Source: Limnomonas spitsbergensis (Eukaryota; Chlorophyta; Chlorophyceae; Chlamydomonadales). Taken from it: DNA of 64,000 bases. Each line of letters starts with the position of its first letter. The first letter of the stretch is position 1. A program made the translations under genes and the position numbers. Below are positions 12,225 through 23,000 of this stretch, piece by piece. The stretch covers positions 6,638,001-6,702,000 of the forward strand of contig JAYJMM010000120.1 of the NCBI GenBank assembly GCA_037349105.1, given 5' to 3'. Below the pieces are notes generated by a model that saw only the letters and a program-made list of their open reading frames with translations, did no database searches and was not told the DNA's origin.

Positions 12225-14745
12225 TCATTGCACCAGGTATTCTGCTGTGGCCAGGAACTTCTTATAGCTATACTTGACGGGCGTCTCCTTGACAGTGTGC
12301 ACCACGGACTCCACCACCACATCACAGAAGATCTTGCTGCTGGTGAACGAGACCTGCATGGCACCAGGTGCACAACGCGTCGGGGCCAGTAAAAACACAG
12401 TGGCTCCAATCAGCAAGCCAAAATGAGGCAATGGATATCCTTGATTTTTATATCAATGCAGAAACGGATGCACAACGGGCACCCCCCCCATCTCTTGTGT
12501 GCACTTAGTCCTTGTTTGAATGGATGCGCAGGAAAGTATCCATTGAAAATGCCTCGATGAAGGAACTGACGGACTGTCAATTTGGCTCCCAATCCAAGGA
12601 CTATGCAGATCAGCCATGCACGCAGCTATGCTCCATGCACGCAAATTCTGTAGCGAACGAGGCAAACAAATATATAGGAAGACGAGGAACAGCTTCTGCA
12701 TAATTGCACAGTGTCACACGTTCAAGCTAATTGCCGCCACATACCTCCACTGGATAGAAGGACTCAGGGTCTGCCGCAGCCACGACAAACTCCATGGACC
12801 CCGTGCGGTTGCTGTCATCAATGAGGTCGATGGTCCAGACCATGGCTCCCCGCTTTGAGTCAAAACGCCAGTCTCCGTCGATCTGCAATCGACACAGGCA
12901 GGACAGGTCAGCAGGAGTCATAATGATAAGTCCCTCTGGGCTGCTCTTTTTGTAGGTTGCATTGCACCAAGAACAGGTCAGCAGGAGTCATAATGAGGAA
13001 TCCCTCTGGGCCGCACTTTGTAGGTTGCATCGCACCAGGAACAGGTCAGCAGGAGTCATAATGAGGACTAGAAGAGTCCCTTTGGGACGTTTCTCGTAAG
13101 TTGCATGCTAGGAGGGACTGGCCAGCAGGAACAGTATGTCCTTTGGGGCCGTTTTCTTTTCGGGGTTGCATGCTAGCAGATACATTTTTTTAGCGAGCGG
13201 TACTGCCCAGGACCCACCTAGAAAACGCAAGGCCCAGGAACTATCTACCATACCATGCAGTGAGAAATGCCCGACCTGGTTCACGGCGGGTGCATGGCCA
13301 GCGTGTGGCAAGGGGATGACCACTTCGACGTTCTGCAGGTCAAAGCTCGAAGTCGACTCGTACTCAATATTGACATATGTCTTCCCCCCAGACACTGACG
13401 GCCAGCAGTTGATGGTGATCGGCACCAGCGTCTCGTCCTTGCTCTGCATGCGCCACTTGAGGATGCCGAGCTCTGAGCCCACCGGGAACGGCTTTGAGGC
13501 GTCCTTCAGCCCGAGCACGTTTTTGCTGCTGTACTGTGCCTTGTCAATGTTGGGGTGCGTCTTGAACTGAAAGCCCTTGTTGGCGCCCGTCGTGATGTTG
13601 ACGCGGACGCATGCGTCCGCCTCCGTGTTTACGGTCAGCGACATGGTGCCCATGACCTCCAGACTCTCGCAACCTCCCTGCTTGTCGAGCTGCACCGAAA
13701 GCTTCTCGTCGATTATGAGTGTGACGGGCTCAGAAGACATGGAGCCGCCCATTGCTGCCATAGCTGCTGAAGCTGCAGGTCTGCTTTCCAGCTCGACCGC
13801 CACGCCCTCCTTGGCGAGAGACTCAAGTATATCATTGCCCTTCTTGCTCTTCCCCAGCTGCATGCCCTTGGAGGGACCCTTGGATGCTGCTGTCTTGGCC
13901 ATGGACGAAGAGACGGGTTCCGGACGGCTGATTTTGGGCTCATCCATGGCGGAGGAGCCCATCTTGCCCATGGCACTAGCTGATCCAAAGGCATTGCCGG
14001 CTGCTGACATCCCATAGCCCTTGCTCTTCTGCTCGAGCTTGTTCTTATCAATCTCTTGCGCCTTCTTCTTCATGAGGTCCTTCGTGTCGTTGATTTTGCT
14101 CTACATTTGAAAACCAACGCATTAGCTCAGGGTGCGAGCAAAGCACGATAAGAGCTCTTCAAGTCTATACCTGAATAATCATCTTATGAAGCTTCTCTTC
14201 GTGACTCTCCATCTCGCAGTTCTGCTTGACCTGCATGACCGAGATGTTTTCCTTGTGCCCCAGCGAGATCACCTCGTCGAACGCTGAAACCAGCTCAAAA
14301 GCCTGTTTCACAATATCCTCTTCTTCATAAGATAATGCGAACTCAGGCACAATCTTGGACAGAAGGCGAAGTGTGTCAAGATCCTCCAGGATGTTGCTTT
14401 GCTTGTTTGTGATCAGCAGCAGATATAGACCCTGCGACCAAAATGAAATTAGCGAGCGTCCGCATGGTAACATCAGATCCGCATCGTTCACCTCCATCGG
14501 CTGGTAGATATACCGGACATTGTCCGTCTCCACGAATGTGTGCTGCTTGCCAGAGCCTACGAGCTTAGGGAAGGCTGCCAGAAGTCCCTCAATGCGGATT
14601 CTGCTCATGTCCATGTATTGCCTCGACACAAGCGCTGCCGAAGCGTAGCAGGACGATGGTCAGTGGACTGACATGATACTGACTCCAAAATAAAACACCT
14701 ACGTTTCCCGGACTTGGAGATCAAAGAAGCTGCTAGGACCACCAT
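12225..14745 (-). CDS. ARCN1: Coatomer subunit delta (COPI delta-COP)
   Basis: Exons in transcription order: 14745-14703, 14634-14492, 14431-14171, 14100-13276, 12882-12745, 12353-12225. They join in phase to 512 residues, close to the usual 510-530. The N-terminus [14 protein letters not shown] and the blocks [39 protein letters not shown] and [17 protein letters not shown] are near-diagnostic of delta-COP. This longin-type domain binds beta-COP in the F-subcomplex. A charged linker with [19 protein letters not shown] follows, then a C-terminal mu-homology domain (about 270-512) with [32 protein letters not shown] and a final NxxTGSMEF-like stretch. COPI coats Golgi vesicles for retrograde transport. 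The second intron is short and open in frame, so naive translation inserts about 20 extra residues after residue 61. Confidence 0.97.
12898..13140. repeat. About 70-bp tandem repeat in the coatomer delta intron
   Basis: About four diverged copies of a unit containing acaggtcagcaggagtcata and a gtaggttgcat word lie between the exons at 13276 and 12882. The second and third copies are most alike. The array begins immediately next to the exon at 12882. Confidence 0.9.
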
Positions 14746-16427
14746 CTTCCTCGCGTCTTGCCCGAAGTATGTAGTATCTGTTTATTACAGGTTACCAGGT
14801 GCTGGGTAGACCTATAATACGCACATTGATAACGAAATATAGTTGTCGTATGCGCAATTGACTTGGCACGTTGGTAACCAAAGCGGATCTATAATGTAGC
14901 TGATCACATGCTGCAATGTAGCTAACGGTAGTGGTAAGATGCGGGTTATAGCGACTGGCACATGCAGATAGACATATTACCGGTCTGACATTCGTACAGG
15001 GCTTGTGAGATTTCAGGATGTGTATGGGTATGTCGTCAGTGTGCTCTGACTGCCAATCAGACTGCCACATGCTTCAGGTTGAGCCTGCGCCGAGTCTGCG
15101 GGCCTGGCATGAGGGCATATGAGGCCGGGCCAAGACTAGTAGGTTAGGTAGCAGTCAAATCACTGGCCAGCATAACGATACTTAAATTCCACGTTATCAT
15201 AAGAAATAAAACTATTTCCCTATAGTTTTGTAACCTCAGGAAATCGCTTATGTTGAATACCAGTACCGTAGTCACGGACGTATTTCGTTATTTTGATCGT
15301 TCTTCAAGGAGCAACGAAATCAGCCGTGAAAATGTTTTTGACTGGAATTTTTCATGTTCAGGGGCAACGAATCAAAAAAATCGCCAAAACTGCGACTTTT
15401 TAAGCAACAACGAAATTCGAAAATAACGAAACATGTCCGTGACTACGATATTCAGAATGTGTACTTCTTCTTTTGTTATGTCCCTTCACTTCCCCCCCCA
15501 CTTTTCCTCGTTTTTTTGTACTGCCCCCCTCGCTGCCACCTTGAGTTTGTTTCCATCTTTCCCCCCCAACTCATAAGTAAGGCGCCCACGCGGCCGAGCC
15601 TCTTTGAGCAGGGCACAGAGGTGTAACGTTATTGACCCCTTCTTAAGAGGATCTCGTTTTTTCAAGATTTGAAAAAAATACCCAGGTGACACGAGGTAAC
15701 ATATTTGTGGAAGCCTAAAATTTCTGTCTTGCCGCTCTCTTGAAAAACGTGATATAGTCAGAGGATGGGGCTGTTATACATGGCACCCGTGTGGTTGCCC
15801 TTGGTACAGAATATCTGTTGGACTGGTGTCAGACACCCGTTTCCAGCGTAAATGTGTTTCAGTGCGTTATTTTCCTCTTCATGCGGCATCCACAAACCCC
15901 GTTGTGCCCCGAGAAGGCTCGGGCTAATTCTAGGGATTGGTCCTACCGGGAATGATATAATCTTGTTCTGACACCGGTATGGTACATGCTAGAACAGCAA
16001 ATGTTGATGGTACCGGTATTGACCTGGTACCACTTCACCATATGGATTATGGACCAGTGACAGAGGGGATCAGGCGCCATGTCGAGCCCACAATTATGAT
16101 TTGTGATCATATTTGGATTCCCCCTGGTGCACACCGGCATATTTGTCTGGGTTCTCCTTAGTAACCAACTGCCAGCGGTAGATATTAGAAGTAACCATTG
16201 ACAGATGTATGGTGGTCGATGGAGGGACATCCTTTCAAGCAAGCATCCAACCAAGAGTGTAACACAATCGCTAACACGTCACTATCCCAGTACTTTCGAT
16301 GAGCTGATAAGAGGTGTAACGTCATTAACTTAATGATAAGCATTGCCCTTCTCCAACGGCTTAAGTTCGGAGTCACGGCAAACAGGCCCATAATCTAACA
16401 CAGCTGCCCAAAAATGCATCTGCACGC
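14746..16427. other. Intergenic, upstream of coatomer delta and downstream of the 16428 gene
   Basis: AT-rich sequence with several taccggta-type palindromic words (for example near 16010). It includes a retrotransposon 3' fragment at 15484-15637. No open frame has family similarity or codon bias. The first few hundred bases next to 14745 should include the coatomer promoter, but no TATA box or initiator is convincing. Confidence 0.5.
15484..15637 (+). mobile_element. 3' fragment of a non-LTR retrotransposon (plus orientation)
   Basis: A pyrimidine-rich tract leads into gcgcccacgcggccgagcct and then agaggtgtaacgttattgac. This is the reverse complement of the 3' end of the minus-strand element at 37637 and matches 28855-28984 and 59089-59217. 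All end at an attgac(c/a) motif, so these look like severely 5'-truncated insertions of one family. Confidence 0.75.
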
Positions 16428-19113
16428 TTAAGCAGATGCCTTGGGGCCTGCAGTGGGGTTGGCCGCTACCGCCGCATCAAACCACGTGATGTTCTTGAGG
16501 TCCTCCTGGAACTGCGCAGCCCACTTCGAGCCCTTGGACGCTTCCAACTTCCTCTGTAGCGACGCCAAGCTCGATGCCTGCTCCGACCTCGCCTGCAGAG
16601 GGTTGGGCAGAGGGAAGGACAACAGTTAGCCAGGGGTGCTGCAGGAAAAAACTAGGCGCATTCAGCTCTCAAACGGACCTCCAGCAGAGACACAGTGGCT
16701 GCCCACATAAGGGATTCAGACTTAAAATAGTGAGTAGATGACTGCACACTCGCAATAAACCCATGTATCCTATCCATCATGACTTCTGAGCACTCCAGCA
16801 GGCAATGCCGTCAAGGGCCTACTGATATCAGGGCGAACAATGTTGTTGACAATCGCACCTGGTCCGCTGTCTTTGCCAGGTGCTTGTCCAGCAGGGCAGC
16901 AGCCTCTGTCTTGAGCACAGCAATCTCAGCTGCAGCGTCAGCCGCACGTGCAGACTGGACCCAAGCCTGGTACCCCTTCTTCATGGCATCATCCTGCACA
17001 ACGGCAGGGAAATGCAAAATGAATAAGAAGAAACAACGCCAGGAAGTGCGCAAAGCCCTAAAACTGTCACCATGTGGCATACAACGTAAGCGCAAGGGGA
17101 AAACAGAAGCTACAGCATAGATACAGATGTTTTAAGGGAGGGGAATGAATCCTAATCTACCGCCAGGAAAATATGATTTCTCATTTCCCTCATATCCTAA
17201 TACCATATGGTGGCATCAAAGCATGCCAGACTGTCAGTCGCTAGCCACGGGAAACACATCGCAACAGCAAGAGATACGCTACGTCACATGCGGAATGAAA
17301 CATCATGAGGGGTACACACCGCGCTTGTGGATGGCTTCTTGGCGTCCACCAGCACCTTCCAAGGGATTTTGTTTGCTGTTGCAACAGTCTGCGGGATTTC
17401 AGAGGTCAGACAGTCAGGTCAGGACAGTCATTCCAGTCGAAAACTCCCAGTTGAGTCGTATTTAGGCTGAGGCAGTAACTGTCCATGTATACCGGTAATG
17501 CCATATGATCCGCACCTGCATAACATAAAATATGGTTGATGATATTGAAGGAACATTGAAATCATGAGAGATTATCATTGTCAGCTTTGAGTTCGGCTCC
17601 AGTTAGAATTAATGAGGAGCCATCAGCCAAACGCCTTTTCAATTGACTCATGGATTTACCCCACAAATCCGTGTTCCGACCTCATGTAAGCCTGAGCACG
17701 ATGTGCTCCAGATGCCCACCTGGACCTTAGCCGCAAACTTCTTGTATCCCTCGGATGCTGAGTCCATGCTGACAACGCCACTGGTCTCAGCCTCCACCTG
17801 GGAGAGAGCCTCGGACAGCGCGGCAAAATAGTCTGGAGATGTGAAGGGCTCAATGCGCCCTAGGAAGTCCTTGACACTGTCAGCAGTCTTGGCCTTCTCC
17901 GCCAGGCGCTTCTCAACCTCGGTGGGGGCGTCCTCAAATCCAGCCTGTTGTTTAAGGTCAATAGACAATGCATTATAGCATTATAAGTCTGACATGATGG
18001 AGGCATGGTCCGTGGCGCCACGCCACGTGTGGGTCCCATTGTCCGGACCAAGGCGAGAAGGCATGCACTCATTTGCAGCTTAGTGCAGGCAGGCAGGCAG
18101 GCAGGCATCATAACCCAGACACAAGAAGGTTTCCCGACTGACACAAATGTTCAGGGGCATGTCGGACCTTTCAAAGATGACACGCACCTTGGCTGCCAGC
18201 TTGCACAGCTGGGAGGCGAACCTCTTGAGGGGGGCTGTGTCCTTGCTGTCAAAGCCAAGAGGAATGGCGATGTTCTGCGCAAGAAGTCCAACTTCCATGA
18301 GTGAGGTGAAACCCCATTCTGACGGCACAATTTGAATATGTTGGTTCAGGTGTTGGCTGAGGTGATTCTTGCAAAGTGTCACTTATGACCAAGCTGACGT
18401 CAACACAATTTTTCCTTTGGCCAGGAGGCAACTTCCCGTCGAATGACAACATTGAAGAGCCTGCCCGTATGTACAGATCTGCGGATGCCAGTAACGGATC
18501 CCTTTTTACCCGAACGTCAGCCCCTATTCCGCCATGATTGAAGGGGCCAAGAATAATAATAAAGTAGACAATCATGCATGTATAAACAGATTGAATTGAA
18601 TTGTGGAAGACAACGATTCCTCTCCACTATTGCCTCTACCAACCCCATGCTGCACACTTCCCTCACCCCCTGGGGCCAATCCGGCTTACCTGCACTCCCT
18701 GGGCAACCACCTGGGCTGCAATGTACTTCTTCTCCACCTTGGAGGCCAGCACATATTCCTCAGAGGCTGCAGAGGTAGCCTTGCCACCAGCATACTGAGC
18801 TTTCAAGTAAATCTTGATGGCAGCATCGACCTCAGGATCATCGCGGTTGTCAAGGAGGTAGGCTACGTCCTTTGTTGACAGAGATGCCTCTGCAAATGTA
18901 ACACGACACCATCAGTGGGAAGCTGAACACTCGCTTCTGACTGTCGCGATGTCGACGTGATTGCAAATTCCCAGCTTCTGTTGATGACTTTGCCCTTCTT
19001 ATTTATACATCGCCAAGATCCAAGTTCCTACCAGAAGCATAACCAGATGAGAACAGCTTGTTACAGCTCACAGACGATGCAACGAGGCTTGAGCCACTTT
19101 TGGGCAAGTGTGC
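16428..19113 (-). CDS. Probable mitochondrial alpha-helical protein, unrecognised
   Basis: Phase-consistent exons in transcription order: 19113-19032, 18889-18690, 18274-18188, 17944-17720, 16993-16859, 16592-16428. They give about 297 residues; the initiating exon upstream of 19113 was not found. The first exon ends SCNKLFSSGYAS, a typical mitochondrial presequence cleavage region. The mature part is acidic/alanine-rich and helical, for example STKDVAYLLDNRDDPEVDAA, KKYIAAQVVAQGVQ, NIAIPLGFDSKD, EPFTSPDYFAALSEALSQVE and KKGYQAWVQSARAADAA, ending QEDLKNITWFDAAVAANP. No enzyme motif or membrane segment is evident. An accessory subunit of a respiratory complex would fit the composition, but that is a guess. 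All internal introns after the second exon are phase 0, and the exon ends are clean, so I believe the gene is real. Confidence 0.75.
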
Positions 19114-19419
19114 CTGGCATGGCCACAGCGAATAACATCAGCTTGATTCGTATAATAATTAAGCCACGACAAGCTGGCGATCGCTAATCAGCTCACCAAG
19201 CAGCGTAGTGCTCCAATTAGCGCCATTTGAATATTAAACCTACAGCAATGTTTGCTGCTGCAAATCGATGAAGGAAACCTTCCGGCGCAAAATTGCACTC
19301 ACCGATCCACACATTGTTCACACGAAACAAAAGTAAAGTCATTTGGCCTGCATTTGGCCTGTACAATGGTAAGTGTACGGCATTTAAAATCCCGTATTCC
19401 TCAAGCCACGCTCAGGCGT

Positions 19420-19421
19420 TT

Positions 19422-19456
<35 letters not shown>
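19420..19456. repeat. (TTTC)n microsatellite
   Basis: About nine uninterrupted tttc units lie in the gap between the minus-strand gene ending at 19113 and the plus-strand gene starting near 20052. The remainder of 19114-20051 shows no confident exon, though it should hold the first exons of both genes. Confidence 0.95.
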
Positions 19457-20051
19457 AAGCATGTAGTGGATAAGACGCAAGAAGTAAATATGCAATGAAT
19501 TACTAGACTACATTGACCTTGTATCTGCGAACAGTGAAACGGCGGGATTTTTAACCTCCAATAGTACCTGCCGCATCCAAAAAACAGTCCTTGGATTGCC
19601 AGGAATGTTGACTAATGTAAGGTTGTAACAACTGGTATTCGTCAGAGGACATATTTTTCACGAAGCAATACAATTGAATGCAGATCCGGTCTGGAGCAGA
19701 GGCTAATGGCAGCAAGCTAGAAGGTGTTTGCAGCACTGTATGTAAGTTTGCATGCTGTGCATTTTTCGTTGCCTACAGGCCAGGCCATGCATGGGGATGT
19801 TCTGGTGCATGCCATCACCCATCAGATGTGCGGCGCATGCTTCGCGACTGCTCATGGATCAGCTGCGAGAGACGCGCACCCCCTGTTTGAATACATTCGC
19901 CCTTTAATCAGCGGTGATACTCTGCTGCGCCCGGGTTACGGCACGACATCACCACCCTGTGCTGCATGAGCGCAGCAGCCATGTGGTGAGGGTCCCCTAA
20001 ACATCCTCTGCTCAGGTCCCGAAACCGCCTTATGGACCCCTCTAGAGCAAG

Positions 20052-23000
20052 GTCTTAACGAGTGGGATGACCTCTGCATGCGCATGGATGCCTCCAGCCC
20101 CATCGCACCGCCCACAAGGCGCTCCGATGCAAGCAACAGGGACGGGGCGCCTGCGCAGGCCCCTCAGGACCAGGACTCCGTGCACTCGACGTTGCGAGCC
20201 ATGGCCAAGATGCTTGCGCGCAGCCAGCATGCACAGGCATTGCATGGCCGCACAACCACGCTGCTGGCGCGCCAGGTCGTCTCGTGCCTCAGGGGCACAG
20301 AGGCTGACACGCTGGCCAAGACGGTGCAGGTAAAGAACGTCCAGGGGCAGGCAGCAGGCAGCCAGACAGGCACATTGGGATATTTCCTATTTTTAACTGT
20401 CACTGCTTGTGCAACTTGTCATAACACCGCTTACTGCAACTGCTACTGCAACTGCTACTGCTACTGCTACTGCTACTGCTGCCACTTCCTGCTGCTTGCT
20501 GCTTCTTAGTCGTGGTTCCTGTACACCGTTGCTTTCTACTACTACTTCGATTCCTGACCTGCTGCTGACTGCTGCTGCTGCTGCTGCTGCTTCAAATTGT
20601 TGCTTCAGGGAGTCCGAGAGTGTGCAGACTGGGCCCAGCAGGTTCATCAGCTCAACACAGAGCTGAAGGTGCAGCGCTATGCTTGGCAGCAGCTGCACAG
20701 CCAGCTCATGCAGTCACAGGCTGCAGCTCAGGTGTGAAGGGACTGGAGTGGTGTGACGGGAGTTGAGAGGGGCATATCAGCACGCACATCGCAGTGCTTT
20801 TTTCTTCCTCGAAAGCATAAAGATGGGTAGGGACCAGGGCCCTAGTTTAGGGTTCAGGATATAGTTATCCCTACATATCGATACTTTAAATTATTCTCCC
20901 CGACTGGACCTGGTCAGTGAAGCTAACCCACTGCCCAATCGACTCTGCTAGTTCAGGTGATCACAGTTTAGAGTCAGCATGGGTGCTATTGGCCCTGCTT
21001 GATTTGTAACCAGTTTTGCTGCATAAACCCCTTTCAGAATAAGGACGAGGATCTCCTGGCAAAGGAGCAGGAGCTGCTGCAGGCCCGGACAGAAGCTGAA
21101 TCTCTTCGTCACCAACAGGGTAACAGGTGGGGCCTGGGGGCGGGGGACACAGCTATCGACAGCATGATGTCCGACTGTGGGAGGAAAAGCAGCCCTTACG
21201 TTTCTGGGGTGGGACTCGGACCTGCTACAGAGCTCCCCCCCCCCCCTCCCCTCCCCAGTCAGTCAGGGGTCTCCGTCACCCCCTGCTGTCACTTTCAGAA
21301 GCCTAAGCTGCTACCTGCTCCTCAGTCTCTGGTTGACCCTTGTGCATGCCAGCTAGCCAGAGAAGCTGAGGAGTGCAAATATTCTTTAGCCCATCCGACT
21401 TGGACTAAGTTTAAGCCCCCGCGCCCTGTGAGCTGACTCGGCCTGTCTACTGACCAGACTGGGGTTTCCTCTCAGTGGTGCAAGGAAGGCTCTCTCAAGA
21501 CCGCCTAGGACATGCTTTTGCGGTTACGTTTAGTTAGTTATGGTGGTTGTTACAACTTCACTGGTACACTGGTCTTGTACTGGCACCCGTAGTGCTGTTT
21601 TTCATTGTATGCCATCATTTATTTCCCGGCTTCTTGGCACCCGAGAAATGACTGGCAGATCTTTCAAAATCCTGTGTTTATAGGAATGTGTGCTTGTTCT
21701 CCTGCTAGCTAGCTCACGAGTCAAGCTCCTTTTGAATCCCCCCCCACACTGTCCCAGTCCCAGAGTCCCTCCTGGACCAATCCACCAGCATGGACGCTGC
21801 CCTCAACTCCAGCTGGTCAGCTGTAACGCGACAACTTATGAACCCTTCCCCGTGTACCGCCACCCTCGGTAGGTCAGAGGGGACGCGACACCTGCTGAAG
21901 GCGAAGGAACAGGAGGTGGAGCAGCTGCAAGCTGAGCTGGAACAGCGCGATGCCGAGTGTGCACACCTCCGGCGGCGGGCGCAGAGCGTGGAGAGCGGGG
22001 CAGGGCTTCTGGAGGTATGTGGGACATTCAGTTGCTCAGGTATTGGGGCCTTAAAGAACTTTCCGGTTGGTGTCGTACTTGTGTACATCTTCTTCTAGGG
22101 TGGCACCTTGTACTGCCAAGGGGACTCCACACACTTCCATGGTGACAACGTACTGCCAGGGTAGCGCCCTGTATTGCCAGGGTGACACCCTGTACTTCCA
22201 GGATGACACCTCATACTGCCAGGTTGACATCTTGCATCACAAGGGTGAAATCTTGCACTGCCAGGGTGACGCCTGGTACTTCCAAGTCAACGCCCTGAAC
22301 TGTCAGATTGGCGCCCTGTACTCCAAGGTTGGCGCCTTGTACCGCCAGATTGGCGCCCTGTACTGCCAGATTGGCGCCCTGTACTTTCAGGGTGGCACCT
22401 TGTCCTGCCAGGTTGGCGCCCTTTACTGTCAGAGTTGCACCTTGTACTGCCAGGTTGGCACCCCGTACTCTCACGTTGGCACCTTGTCCTGCCAGGTAGG
22501 CACCCTTTACTTCCACACTGCCAGGTTGGCGCCCTGTACTTCCAGGGCGGCACTTTGTACCGCCAGGGTGGCCATGTGCTGCCTCTCCCTGACGGCTAAG
22601 GTGTGTTGCATGTAGGCCCATGTGCGCGAGCGGCTAGATTCGGGTAGCTGCTCTGGATCGAGTGACGGAGGATATGGGCTGCCAGGGACCATGGTGAGTC
22701 AACCCAGCAAATATTTTCCTGCGTGCATGCGAGTTCGTTTCAAATGTCTGCTTGCTTGCATGCATGCCGTGGATGCCTCTTAGAATGGCTGCATGCATGC
22801 ATGGCGAGTATGTATCTTATAATGGTCGCATGCATGGGACTGATGTCGAATTGAATGGCTGCATGCATGCTTCCTGTGCCTGCTTAATATTATGATGTCC
22901 ATGCATGGTGGTTTAGGCCTGATGCCTTGTGGTGCAATTTACTGCTTGCATGGTGCACTTTATCGCTTGCATGGTGCACTTTATTGCTTGCAGCTTGAGA

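Noticed and set aside
14432..14491. Extra 20-residue insertion in coatomer delta
   Set aside because: It is an in-frame short intron: GTGAAC donor and TCGCAG acceptor restore the conserved YQPME-GLYLLL junction.
22067..22621. 182-codon plus and 136-codon minus open frames
   Set aside because: Both come from the 21-bp array; the flanking exons join in phase without it. Possible retention is recorded as a finding instead.
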